Notes under the pieces: generated by a model
Databases searched by the model: none
The model's input: the letters and a program-made list of their open reading frames with translations, nothing else
What the model was told of the DNA's origin: nothing
Virus record (IMG/VR): IMGVR_UViG_3300050821_024063
Location: 1 to 22,861 of that record
Reading direction: 5' to 3' (one strand)
From: a virus
Length of the DNA: 22,861 nt
Translations under genes and position numbers: made by a program
Part shown: positions 12,542-20,872 of the stretch, piece by piece
Layout: every line of letters begins with the position of its first letter
Numbering within the stretch: the first letter of the stretch is position 1

Positions 12542-14376
12542 TGTCAGACGAAAAGAAAATAGTATTTAGTGCTGATGACAAGGTTTCAGGTAAAGCTAAA
12601 CAGATATTTACTGGCATTTTAAATGATGCACAAAAGTATACTACTTCTATAAAGGAGCAAAATTCCTTTATACAGCAACAAATCAAACTTCTTGAAAAGA
12701 AAGCTCAAGCTGAAAAACAAGCTGGTGAAGGTATATTAAAAAGAACTCAACAAACTTTATCTAGAACAGCACCTGGTTTAGAGCAACAACAAGAACTTTC
12801 TAAATACAGAGCTTATCAGACTCAATATAAAACTGAATCAAAAAATAACGAACAAATACTTGGTGTATTAAAGCAATTACTTAATGAAAGTAAAAAAGAA
12901 AATAATACTACTGAGAGAACTGAAAAAGAACAAGAAAGAGAAGATGAAAGAAAAGCTAAATATGAACTTCAAAGACGTTGGAGAGTAGAAGCTAAAAGTG
13001 ATAAGGAAGCTGTAAGAGATAGAATTAGTAAGGCTGAAGAAGAGGGATATGGAACTATGGATTCTGTTGATATAGAAAAGCTTCATTATCAAAAAAATAT
13101 TTTAGGAAAAGAAAAGCCAGACGAAAGTACTTTTAGAACTATTGTAGGTGCTATGATGACTACAGCAGCTATTAGTACTGTTATGGGAGGAGTGAAGCAA
13201 TTTATTGCTTCACCAACAGGCACTCAAGGATTAGCTAATATTACTTCAGGAGTAGGACAAGGAGTAATGGGAATGGGAATAAAATCTGGAAATGCATATG
13301 TAGCAGCAGCAGGTGGAGTAATAGATTTGTTATCTAGTTTACTTGGTGGATCAGTAGAAGCTAGACATGCTTTGCAACCAGGATATAATCGAATGGGAGC
13401 TAAGAGTGGTGGAAATATAGGAATAGGAGGAAATGTAGAATTAGGATATACATCTTTACAAGCACAACAATTACAAGAAGGATTATTAAATGCAGGTGGT
13501 TCAGCTGCTAATGTTGAAACAAATACAGGACAAGCTCAAACTCTACAAAGAGGTTTAGGTTTAGATCAATCAGTTTTAATACAAGCTGTTATGGCTGCAA
13601 GAACTATTGGATCATCTACAGATCTTGTATCTATTGTTTCTAAAGTATTAAAATATAATCCTGATTTAGTTAAAGATCAAACAAAAACTCAAGAAATATT
13701 ACAAGGTCAATTAATATTAACTAATCAATTAGCACAGCAGACAGAGAAGGTTAATCAAGGACAAGTCGCTGGAGTATTTGGAGCATTAAGAAGTGTAGGA
13801 GGTTCATTTCTTAATAACCCAGAATTAATGGCGAGAAATGCAGCAAGTATAAATCAGTCACTCGCTAATCCAACAACTGATTATCAAAGAGCTAGGAGTT
13901 TTGGCGTATTAAGTAAAATGAGTCCAGGTTCATCTTATCTTCAATTACTTGAAGCACAAGAAAAAGGCATAAGTCAGCAAGGCTATTTAGGTTCATATGC
14001 CAAACAATTATTAAAAGAAACTGGAGGTGGAGATAATTTTGCTCTATCTTTAAAACAAAATTTAGGATTAAGTTCATATAGTACAGCAGAATTATTTGCT
14101 AAAGATTTTCAAGCACATCCTGAAAAATATACGAGCTTTAAAGGATCTGAAGCTGATATTGCTAAAATGGTGGGTGTCGATAGAGCAAAGCAATATACTC
14201 CTGAACAAGAACAAATTAAAGCCCGTACAGATGAACAAGCTTTAACTGGAGCTATGGGTAATTTAGCAGGACAATTTAATAAACTTACAAGTGTTGTTCA
14301 AGCTAATACTGTTTCTACTAACAATCTTGAGAAAGCAATAAGTAGTAAGTATGAAAACGGAATAGCAACTCAATAA
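12541..14376 (+). CDS. Tape measure protein
   Basis: A 611-residue protein that sets tail length and occupies the tube lumen. The first 190 residues are charged and coiled-coil-like with many Gln, Lys and Glu. Hydrophobic Gly/Ala/Met-rich stretches follow at about 200-220 and 235-270 (typical of tape measures, which may insert into the host membrane), then Gln/Ser/Asn-rich helical segments to the C-terminus. Its position after the chaperone-like genes and before the baseplate hub supports the call. At the rule-of-thumb 0.15 nm per residue the tail would be roughly 90 nm. It is short for a myophage with so large a hub. No lytic or peptidase motif is seen; the peptidase is in the next gene. Confidence 0.8.
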   Translation: MSDEKKIVFSADDKVSGKAKQIFTGILNDAQKYTTSIKEQNSFIQQQIKLLEKKAQAEKQAGEGILKRTQQTLSRTAPGLEQQQELSKYRAYQTQYKTESKNNEQILGVLKQLLNESKKENNTTERTEKEQEREDERKAKYELQRRWRVEAKSDKEAVRDRISKAEEEGYGTMDSVDIEKLHYQKNILGKEKPDESTFRTIVGAMMTTAAISTVMGGVKQFIASPTGTQGLANITSGVGQGVMGMGIKSGNAYVAAAGGVIDLLSSLLGGSVEARHALQPGYNRMGAKSGGNIGIGGNVELGYTSLQAQQLQEGLLNAGGSAANVETNTGQAQTLQRGLGLDQSVLIQAVMAARTIGSSTDLVSIVSKVLKYNPDLVKDQTKTQEILQGQLILTNQLAQQTEKVNQGQVAGVFGALRSVGGSFLNNPELMARNAASINQSLANPTTDYQRARSFGVLSKMSPGSSYLQLLEAQEKGISQQGYLGSYAKQLLKETGGGDNFALSLKQNLGLSSYSTAELFAKDFQAHPEKYTSFKGSEADIAKMVGVDRAKQYTPEQEQIKARTDEQALTGAMGNLAGQFNKLTSVVQANTVSTNNLEKAISSKYENGIATQ

Positions 14377-14379
14377 GAA

Positions 14380-17300
14380 ATGCCAAATAGTAAAGCTAAT
14401 TATTATCCTTATACTCATAATAATCCTGATATAACTACTATTGGAGATTTTGTAGGTAGTCAGTTATCTATTGCAATAGGATTAAGTATCGTATCACTTC
14501 TTACTTATGAAGATGAAAATGGAACATTGAATTTAGATAATCTCATTCAATTATATTCAGCTGATGAATTAAATCAATATAAATCACTTATTGATCAAAT
14601 ACGTCAAAGTACTGCTAAGCAACAAGTTAGTCAGACTACTAAAACAACTAGCATCATTGATGGAAATTCTTCATCAGTAGATGTTATTAATTCAACTAAT
14701 ACTCCTAATCCAGATTCATTAGTTCGATTAACAGATTCAACTCGAATGAATATTAATTTGAGTGATTATCAATCATTAATAAACACCAATCAATTAAATG
14801 CTCAACAACAATCATTTATTAATACTCTTTTAGATGATAATGTAAAAAAATTATTTACAAAATTTATTTTTCAAATACAAAATCAATTAAATTATATTGT
14901 TCAAATTACGAGTGCTCGTAGAAGCTTAACTCAACAACAAGGACTAGCTGGTAGTAATCCAAATGCAAGTTCAGGATTTTCATATCATTTAGCTGGATTA
15001 GCAATAGATATTGCACTATTAGATAAGAGTACTGGTCAAATAGTTCTTACTCAACAACCTTACGGTAATAAAATAACGGCAATAGAGAGAACAAATATAA
15101 TTAGTCAATGGAGCAGTGTCAACACTATTGCTTCTGCTTTAAATTTAACATGGGGAGGAAACTCATTTGGAAGTAATTGTGATCCTGTACATTTTGATGC
15201 TAGAAATTATTATAGTGTAGATCAATCTGCCTATATGAATGCTGTTTCATCTCCAACTAATGTATCTTCACCAATAGTAAATAGTAATACTAATGAAGAA
15301 GAGGAAACTAGTGATAATGCAATTTATGAAGATCTACCTCTTAAAGTAGGTACTGTTTTAAATTTATGTTTAATAGAATTAGATAGAGAAGTATTGGCTG
15401 TAGAAACAAATCAAGCTGTTAATTTAACAGATTTTGAAAGTTTCTTAGCTCGTGAATTATATTATTTATTATCTGATCCAGGATATGAAAGAACCTTTAT
15501 ACCTAAAAAAACTGTTACATTAGGAGAAATACGTGAAATTTTTCCATATTTAACAGTATGGATATGGAGTAGAGCATTATCCATAGATTTAAGTGGAAAT
15601 TATAATCACACTATTTTAAATATTACTCCATATATAAGTTCTATAAATACAGGAGTAGGAGATAATGGTGGTTCTTTTACAATAGATATTGCACCTATTA
15701 CAGCTGAATTAGGAAATGAAGGATGGCAATTAGAAATAGGTACGCAAAAATCAGCTCCTATAAATGGTAGTGATTATGTTAGTGAAGGATTTCTTCATTA
15801 TAAAGAAACAGGAGCTAATGGTGAACAATTAAAGAGAAATAGACATTTTTTTGAAAAAGTATTACAGCAAAATGATATTATATTTATACGTTTTGAAAAA
15901 TTAAAATTAGAAACTAATAGACAAAATTTAGATCAACTTGAACGAATACCTATTAGTCAATTACCTGGACAGATATTTGATATGATAGGTTTATTAGATA
16001 CTCCAAGCATTACTACGAATCCAGAGAGTGCTAATGTATCAATAAATTTAAGTGGAAAGGATTTAGTGAAATTAGTTATTGAAGATGGAATATATTTTTA
16101 TCCAGCTGATTTTGTAAGTGGTGGAATTTTTGCTAATACAGGTGCAGGTAATCAAAGATTAAATAGATTTGGAGCTAATGGTGAAATATTAAGTAGATTT
16201 CAAGTTTTAAATAAGACAATTGAAAAAAGTTTAGAATATATAATTAATTCTTTAAGTTCTATTGAAATATGTCCAACTAGTTTATTTCAAGGATATGCAA
16301 ATTCTAAAGATAGAATTACTGGTGCAATAATTGATAAACGTTCTACTTCTTATCAATTAGATAATCCACAACAAAATACTATTCAAGATAATCAAAGAGC
16401 AATTGATAATTTAAAAACACAAGTACTAACATTAATTGATAATGTACGTAGCGGGAATAATATTACAGAAGGAACTGATATTGATGTATATAATATTATT
16501 CATGACTATATTGTAAGTAATGGACAAGTTATTGGACAAGCGCCTTCAAATTTAAAGGATTTATTATTTTTGAGAAATAGAATTTGGATTGATAATAGAA
16601 ATAATCCAGTTAGTTCTCTTCAATCTAAAGATGTTACTGATTCAATAGAAAATTTATTTTCACAAATAAATTCAGGTTTTTCTATTAATACACCTCTATA
16701 TCAATTATCTCGTACAAGTTTAAGTACATATCCTAATAATATTAATAATTATGATAAATATTCTATAACTGATATTATATCTCAATTACAGGATATTGTT
16801 AATAATAGTATATTGATTGATGATGAAGTAAGTAGTAGTCCAGCTAATACTATTGTAAAAGATACTTCTAATCAGCAAGTATCAGTTCAACAAGATGTTG
16901 TAGAGATACAAAGTAAATATCAAGTAGTAACAGCAATAGGACAAACAATAACTTTATTGATTTTAGAAAAAGTACTTTCGCAACTTACATCAAATGAACA
17001 AAATATTTTTAATCAAATTTATCAAATAGTTCAACAAGAAAATGCAGTAGCAGCACAACAAGCAGGTACTCCTCAATTATTACCTGTTAATGGTATTTGG
17101 CAAATAGTTAAATTGATAGTCGACGATAGTGTTAAAAATCGTGTATTAGCTGATGCAAGTATAGGTAATGAAATGGGATCCCTAATAAATGCTATTAGAA
17201 AGATTTGTCAAGATCCATTTTGTGAATTTTTTACTGATACTTATGGAGATCAATTTTATTTTATAGTAAGAAAAAAACCATTTGATTTAGAAAGCATTAC

Positions 17301-18216
17301 TTCATATTTAGAAAATAGAGCAGTATATGAAAAATTAATTACTACTAGTAATAATTCAATGAGTCTTGATATAGGCGTTGATAAGCAAGCTCGAATGTTC
17401 AATGCTAATACAGCTCCTTCATCAATTGCAGGTACTGATATTTCTTATATCAGTATTGTTCGTTCGATTAATGAAATAGACGTTATTGACGATACATTAG
17501 ATTATTCACAAGAAGCTTATTCATGGTATCGTTTACAATTAAAGAATTTAATTTCAGGAAGTGATTCTGATATGGCATTTGCTTATTTAAAAGCAGTTTA
17601 TTTTAATGAATATGCAGATATATTTGGCAGTAAGCCTTTAGATATAAGTACAAATTATATACCTTATCAATCACTCATTGATAAAAATCAATCATTACCT
17701 ACAGCTTATTTTATAAGACAAGGTATTTATGATTTAAAGTATATGATTGAATCTAATGCCTATTTACCATTTACAAGACAAGGTACGATAATAGTAAATG
17801 GAGATAGGACGTATAAAAAGGGAACATTTGTTAGATTAGAATCAACAGATGAAATATTTTATGTAGATGGAGTTCAACATCATTTTAGTATATCCGATAA
17901 TATAATTGAAAGATACACTACTTTGCAAGTATCAAGAGGTATGGTAGAGAAATACATTAAAGGAGTACAGTATGGTGCTAGTGAAAATTCAGTTAATTTT
18001 TCTTATTTTAATATTATTAATTTACCAATTGATGAAAGCGTATTTACAAGTCAACAGGCAGGATATACAGATTTTAATCAATTAATTTTATCAAAATGGA
18101 AAGTAAATATACCTGTCTTTAATTTCTTTATAAAAAAGTTACAGTTTGCAAAAAATGATAATGAGATATTTAATGCTCTAGATCCTCAAGATTTAGAATA
18201 CAATATATTTGTGTAA
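14380..18216 (+). CDS. Giant baseplate hub protein with M15 peptidase (cell-wall lysin) domain
   Basis: A 1278-residue protein, the largest in the window. Residues about 130-290 form a peptidase M15 (VanY/L-Ala-D-Glu endopeptidase-like) domain. SYHLAGLAIDI gives zinc ligands H203 and D210, and DPVHFDA gives D268 and zinc ligand H271. The H-x6-D and D-xx-H spacings are those of T5-type endolysin, so the site looks complete. A TSARRS segment near 177 is also family-like. After a Glu-rich linker (about 305-316), residues about 330-1270 read as a beta-rich hub. The region near 405-460 and a C-terminal block near 1139-1195 (FYVDGVQHHFSISDN, then TLQVSRG) resemble late-control/gp27-like hub proteins. 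It probably cuts peptidoglycan during injection while forming the platform for the spike encoded next. Domain calls are by motif; domain borders are approximate. Confidence 0.82.
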   Translation: MPNSKANYYPYTHNNPDITTIGDFVGSQLSIAIGLSIVSLLTYEDENGTLNLDNLIQLYSADELNQYKSLIDQIRQSTAKQQVSQTTKTTSIIDGNSSSVDVINSTNTPNPDSLVRLTDSTRMNINLSDYQSLINTNQLNAQQQSFINTLLDDNVKKLFTKFIFQIQNQLNYIVQITSARRSLTQQQGLAGSNPNASSGFSYHLAGLAIDIALLDKSTGQIVLTQQPYGNKITAIERTNIISQWSSVNTIASALNLTWGGNSFGSNCDPVHFDARNYYSVDQSAYMNAVSSPTNVSSPIVNSNTNEEEETSDNAIYEDLPLKVGTVLNLCLIELDREVLAVETNQAVNLTDFESFLARELYYLLSDPGYERTFIPKKTVTLGEIREIFPYLTVWIWSRALSIDLSGNYNHTILNITPYISSINTGVGDNGGSFTIDIAPITAELGNEGWQLEIGTQKSAPINGSDYVSEGFLHYKETGANGEQLKRNRHFFEKVLQQNDIIFIRFEKLKLETNRQNLDQLERIPISQLPGQIFDMIGLLDTPSITTNPESANVSINLSGKDLVKLVIEDGIYFYPADFVSGGIFANTGAGNQRLNRFGANGEILSRFQVLNKTIEKSLEYIINSLSSIEICPTSLFQGYANSKDRITGAIIDKRSTSYQLDNPQQNTIQDNQRAIDNLKTQVLTLIDNVRSGNNITEGTDIDVYNIIHDYIVSNGQVIGQAPSNLKDLLFLRNRIWIDNRNNPVSSLQSKDVTDSIENLFSQINSGFSINTPLYQLSRTSLSTYPNNINNYDKYSITDIISQLQDIVNNSILIDDEVSSSPANTIVKDTSNQQVSVQQDVVEIQSKYQVVTAIGQTITLLILEKVLSQLTSNEQNIFNQIYQIVQQENAVAAQQAGTPQLLPVNGIWQIVKLIVDDSVKNRVLADASIGNEMGSLINAIRKICQDPFCEFFTDTYGDQFYFIVRKKPFDLESITSYLENRAVYEKLITTSNNSMSLDIGVDKQARMFNANTAPSSIAGTDISYISIVRSINEIDVIDDTLDYSQEAYSWYRLQLKNLISGSDSDMAFAYLKAVYFNEYADIFGSKPLDISTNYIPYQSLIDKNQSLPTAYFIRQGIYDLKYMIESNAYLPFTRQGTIIVNGDRTYKKGTFVRLESTDEIFYVDGVQHHFSISDNIIERYTTLQVSRGMVEKYIKGVQYGASENSVNFSYFNIINLPIDESVFTSQQAGYTDFNQLILSKWKVNIPVFNFFIKKLQFAKNDNEIFNALDPQDLEYNIFV

Positions 18217-19088
18217 TGAAAGGTAAATACGTTTCTACAAGACCTAATGGAGCAAGGGATTATTGCGGTATTGGTAATATTGTTATTCCTAAAGATAAGG
18301 ATCCACAACAATATATTACGAGATGTTTTCGAACTGGCATGGTATCAATTGTATTAGAAAATGGAGGTATTGTTGATAATGTAATTGTTTCAAAATCTGC
18401 AATTAAGGATTTAGCTTTTCCAGATGATTATAAGAGTTTAGGATCACAAGTAATATGGTTAAATAAACCTAGACAGAATCAACCTATAATTATAGGTATA
18501 TTTTCTAAAAATAACGAACTTATAAATGTAAGTCGTTATAAAGATTCTATGAGAAAGGCTTCTCAATATGGACTTGTTGAAATGATAGTAGATAGTAGTA
18601 AGGGAGTTGCAATTATTAATTCTACTTCATTTAGTGAAAAGGGAGGAGATATTTATATCATATCAACTAATAAGCAGCAGAGTTCTAAATTAAATATTAT
18701 GGTATCAGGTACTATTAATATTACAACGCCTGATTTGAATATAATTAACTCTGATACATTATCTATAGTTATTAAAGATTCTACAAAAGATAAAAACGTA
18801 ACTTCTATAAGTTATACAAAAGGTAAGGGATTTAGTTATGCAGACGAGTTTGGAAATAAATATATTATTAATCAAGATAATATTCAATTTAGTCCTAAGA
18901 GTAAGTTTAATATAGGTAACGGCAATCAACCTATACCTCTCGGTAATGCATTACTTGAACAGTTACAAAATACACAAGCACAGGTTACAGCTATAATAAC
19001 TGCTCTATCTGTAATAGGAATAAGTATTACACTACCTCCTGGTGTTTATGATAGTAGTTTGCTTTCAGGAATATCAAATACGGATTAA
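18216..19088 (+). CDS. Baseplate spike protein (gp5/gpV-like, OB-fold)
   Basis: A 290-residue protein whose ATG shares a base with the hub stop (TAATG). Residues about 36-100 (RCFRTGMVSIVLENG, VIWLNKPRQNQPIIIGIFSKN) look like the OB-fold that joins a spike to the hub: a channel-lining strand, then the QPIIIG loop. Residues about 125-215 contain short repeated strands (GTINITTPDLNIINSDTLSIVI), as in the beta-helical stem of membrane-piercing spikes. A helical Gln-rich segment and a PPGVYDSS tail close it. Gene order (hub then spike) matches myophages. The tip protein may be separate. The assignment is good at fold level, not residue level. Confidence 0.75.
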   Translation: MKGKYVSTRPNGARDYCGIGNIVIPKDKDPQQYITRCFRTGMVSIVLENGGIVDNVIVSKSAIKDLAFPDDYKSLGSQVIWLNKPRQNQPIIIGIFSKNNELINVSRYKDSMRKASQYGLVEMIVDSSKGVAIINSTSFSEKGGDIYIISTNKQQSSKLNIMVSGTINITTPDLNIINSDTLSIVIKDSTKDKNVTSISYTKGKGFSYADEFGNKYIINQDNIQFSPKSKFNIGNGNQPIPLGNALLEQLQNTQAQVTAIITALSVIGISITLPPGVYDSSLLSGISNTD

Positions 19089-19102
19089 AGAGGAATTCTT
19101 CG

Positions 19103-19110
19103 TATCTTTA
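19103..19110 (+). promoter_or_regulatory. TATCTTTA promoter-like element before the 19131 gene
   Basis: CGTATCTTTATA lies in the 42-nt gap after the spike gene, 20 nt before the ATG. The upstream context is less T-rich than in the other copies. Confidence 0.45.
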
Positions 19111-19130
19111 TAAATTCATATTAAGGAATT

Positions 19131-19850
19131 ATGAGTGTTCAAAGTACACAAGATACATATATAAGTTTATTAGGAACGCTTGGTAAAGCAGCTCTTAATA
19201 GTTTATATCCAAATGACTTTGAGTTGTATGTTATTGCTCTTGATCTTGTAAATTCAGACGGAAAATCAGAAGCTTATTTTATCTTTCCAGTAATGCCATT
19301 TACTATGGCAGAAAGTCATAAACCAATTCAAAGTATTAAAAAAACTGCTGGAGGTATAACGGTTTTAAATACACAAACCTTTGCTCCTACTGATACGACA
19401 ATTCAAGGTAATTTTGGACGGAAATTTAAGTTCTTATTAGGTAATCAACTTATTAATTTTTCAGCTTTAACTTTAGTACCTCCTGTTTCTCAACCCTTAT
19501 TTGCACAAGAATTTGATCCAACTATTAAAACGGGTTATGGATGTATAAAAGTATTGGAAGCCATATATTTAAAATCAAACACTCTTGATTCAAAAGGAAA
19601 ACCTTATGCATTATATTTTTATAATTTAGCATCTGGTAATAATTATTTAGTAAAAATAACAACTTTTGAAAAACATCAGAATCAAGAAAATAATATGATT
19701 TGGCATTATAATATGGGAATTAAATCATTATTACCAGTAGAGCAAGTTTCTAGTGTTTCAGCTTCATCTCTGACTGCTAATTTAGCAGCAAATAGTATTA
19801 TACAAAACGGTGTTAATAGCGTTGGTAATTTTTTAGGTTCTGTTTTATAA
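19131..19850 (+). CDS. Baseplate hub-associated / tube-initiator-like protein
   Basis: A 239-residue protein. FIFPVMPFTMAESHKPIQSIKKTAGG (about 50-75), GNFGRKFKFLL (about 95-105), and the later YLVKITTFEKHQNQENNMIWHYNMGIKSLLPV (about 177-208) form the pattern of baseplate proteins that join tube to hub in contractile tails (the LysM-type XkdP/gp53-like group, here without a LysM domain). An Ala/Ser-rich amphipathic tail ends the chain. It is coupled to the next gene by TAATG, and that gene carries the LysM-like segment, so the usual fusion may be split in two here. Function is inferred from sequence pattern and position. Confidence 0.6.
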   Translation: MSVQSTQDTYISLLGTLGKAALNSLYPNDFELYVIALDLVNSDGKSEAYFIFPVMPFTMAESHKPIQSIKKTAGGITVLNTQTFAPTDTTIQGNFGRKFKFLLGNQLINFSALTLVPPVSQPLFAQEFDPTIKTGYGCIKVLEAIYLKSNTLDSKGKPYALYFYNLASGNNYLVKITTFEKHQNQENNMIWHYNMGIKSLLPVEQVSSVSASSLTANLAANSIIQNGVNSVGNFLGSVL

Positions 19851-20812
19851 TGGAAGAGACAGCATTAACACCAGATGATCTTGAGAGATTTCAATATTTA
19901 ACGAAATTTCCCATTACTGATTATTTAACTTCATTTCAATCATTTATAACTAATGATGCTCCGTTAATTATTGCGTACTATAATGGAGATATAAAGTCTT
20001 TAAATCAAGCTTCAAATACTAATTTACAAAATCTTATTATGCAAAGTCAAGCTTGCTTTATGGCTATTGCTAATAATAACACAGCACTTAGAAATTATAA
20101 ATGGTGGGTGTTGATAGAGCAATTAGAAGAAATGGATAATTTACTTTTAAAATTTAATACAATATCTAAGTGGTTACGAAGTTCTATTACAAACGGTAAT
20201 TATTCAACTAATCCTCCAGTACAAGTTAAATTCAATCAAGGACAAACCCTTGAAATGATTGAACGAAATATATTAGGAGATGTTAATGGATGGGATGATG
20301 ATTGGATAGATCTTGCTTTAAAGAATAATTTACGAGAAGAAGATTATACTTCAGACGCTGGATTTCTATTGACTGTAAATTATAATTATACAGTTAATAA
20401 TGTTAAGCCGAATAGTATTGTTGATAATCCTATTGGAACAAAAGTATTGGGAATTGATTTACAGGCTCAATTACAATTTGATTCAGTAGCGCAAGATTAT
20501 GTAGTTTTAACTCCTCAACAAACATTTTTCCAAACTGTTGCAACTTTAATTAATTTACGTCAAGGAGATAATCCTGAATTTCCAAATGAAGGAATAACAG
20601 CTTCGCTAATAGTAGGAAGTAATGTCGGTAGTCTTTCATATCCAGCAATATTTCGTCAGTTGCAGCAATTATTTAAAGGAGACGACACTATTGCTTCCTT
20701 TACATTAAATAATTTAAGTCGTCAACAAGACGGTGTATTTTTGAAGTTCACTGTTAAAAGTTTATATGGATTACTTCAACAGAGTACAACATTAAACCTT
20801 AATCAATCTTAA
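19850..20812 (+). CDS. Baseplate protein with LysM-like and gp25-like regions
   Basis: A 320-residue protein. Residues 1-125 are helical and acidic with several aromatic residues. Residues about 128-185 (GQTLEMIERNILGDVNGWDDDWIDLALKNNL, then DAGFLLTVNY) resemble a LysM-type module as found in phage baseplate hubs, though the spacing is not perfect. From about 196 on, GTKVLGIDLQAQ, TFFQTVATLINLRQGDNPEFPNEGI and LSRQQDGVFLKFTVKSL match the gp25/gpW-like wedge fold: a helix, a proline-rich turn, then paired strands. Such wedge proteins link the hub to the baseplate J-like arm encoded next. The gp25-like part is likelier than the LysM-like part. Its start overlaps the previous stop (TAATG). Confidence 0.6.
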   Translation: MEETALTPDDLERFQYLTKFPITDYLTSFQSFITNDAPLIIAYYNGDIKSLNQASNTNLQNLIMQSQACFMAIANNNTALRNYKWWVLIEQLEEMDNLLLKFNTISKWLRSSITNGNYSTNPPVQVKFNQGQTLEMIERNILGDVNGWDDDWIDLALKNNLREEDYTSDAGFLLTVNYNYTVNNVKPNSIVDNPIGTKVLGIDLQAQLQFDSVAQDYVVLTPQQTFFQTVATLINLRQGDNPEFPNEGITASLIVGSNVGSLSYPAIFRQLQQLFKGDDTIASFTLNNLSRQQDGVFLKFTVKSLYGLLQQSTTLNLNQS

Positions 20813-20820
20813 ATTTTTAT

Positions 20821-20828
20821 TATCTTTA
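20821..20828 (+). promoter_or_regulatory. TATCTTTA promoter-like element before the baseplate J gene
   Basis: TTTTTATTATCTTTATA follows the previous stop and lies 44 nt before the ATG at 20873. It is almost identical in its T-rich upstream half to the copy at 1838. Confidence 0.5.
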
Positions 20829-20842
20829 TAGGATAAAATATT

Positions 20843-20857
20843 ATGGCTAATGTTTAA
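20843..20857 (+). other. Four-codon minigene (MANV) in the baseplate J leader
   Basis: ATG GCT AAT GTT TAA lies in the leader, 15 nt before the real start. It may be a chance minigene or a remnant of a start region, since MAN is also how the tail tube begins. A role in translation control is only a possibility. Confidence 0.2.
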
Positions 20858-20872
20858 TTTTAAAATTATATA

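Noticed and set aside
14045-14052. TATCTTTA inside the tape-measure gene
   Set aside because: It lies within coding sequence, far from any start; in AT-rich DNA a few chance copies are expected. Copies on the minus strand near 1154, 2004 and 4995 were set aside for the same reason.
12279-14077. Minus-strand open frames inside the chaperone and tape-measure genes
   Set aside because: They are shadows of real genes with Phe/Ile/Ser-rich composition typical of antisense frames.
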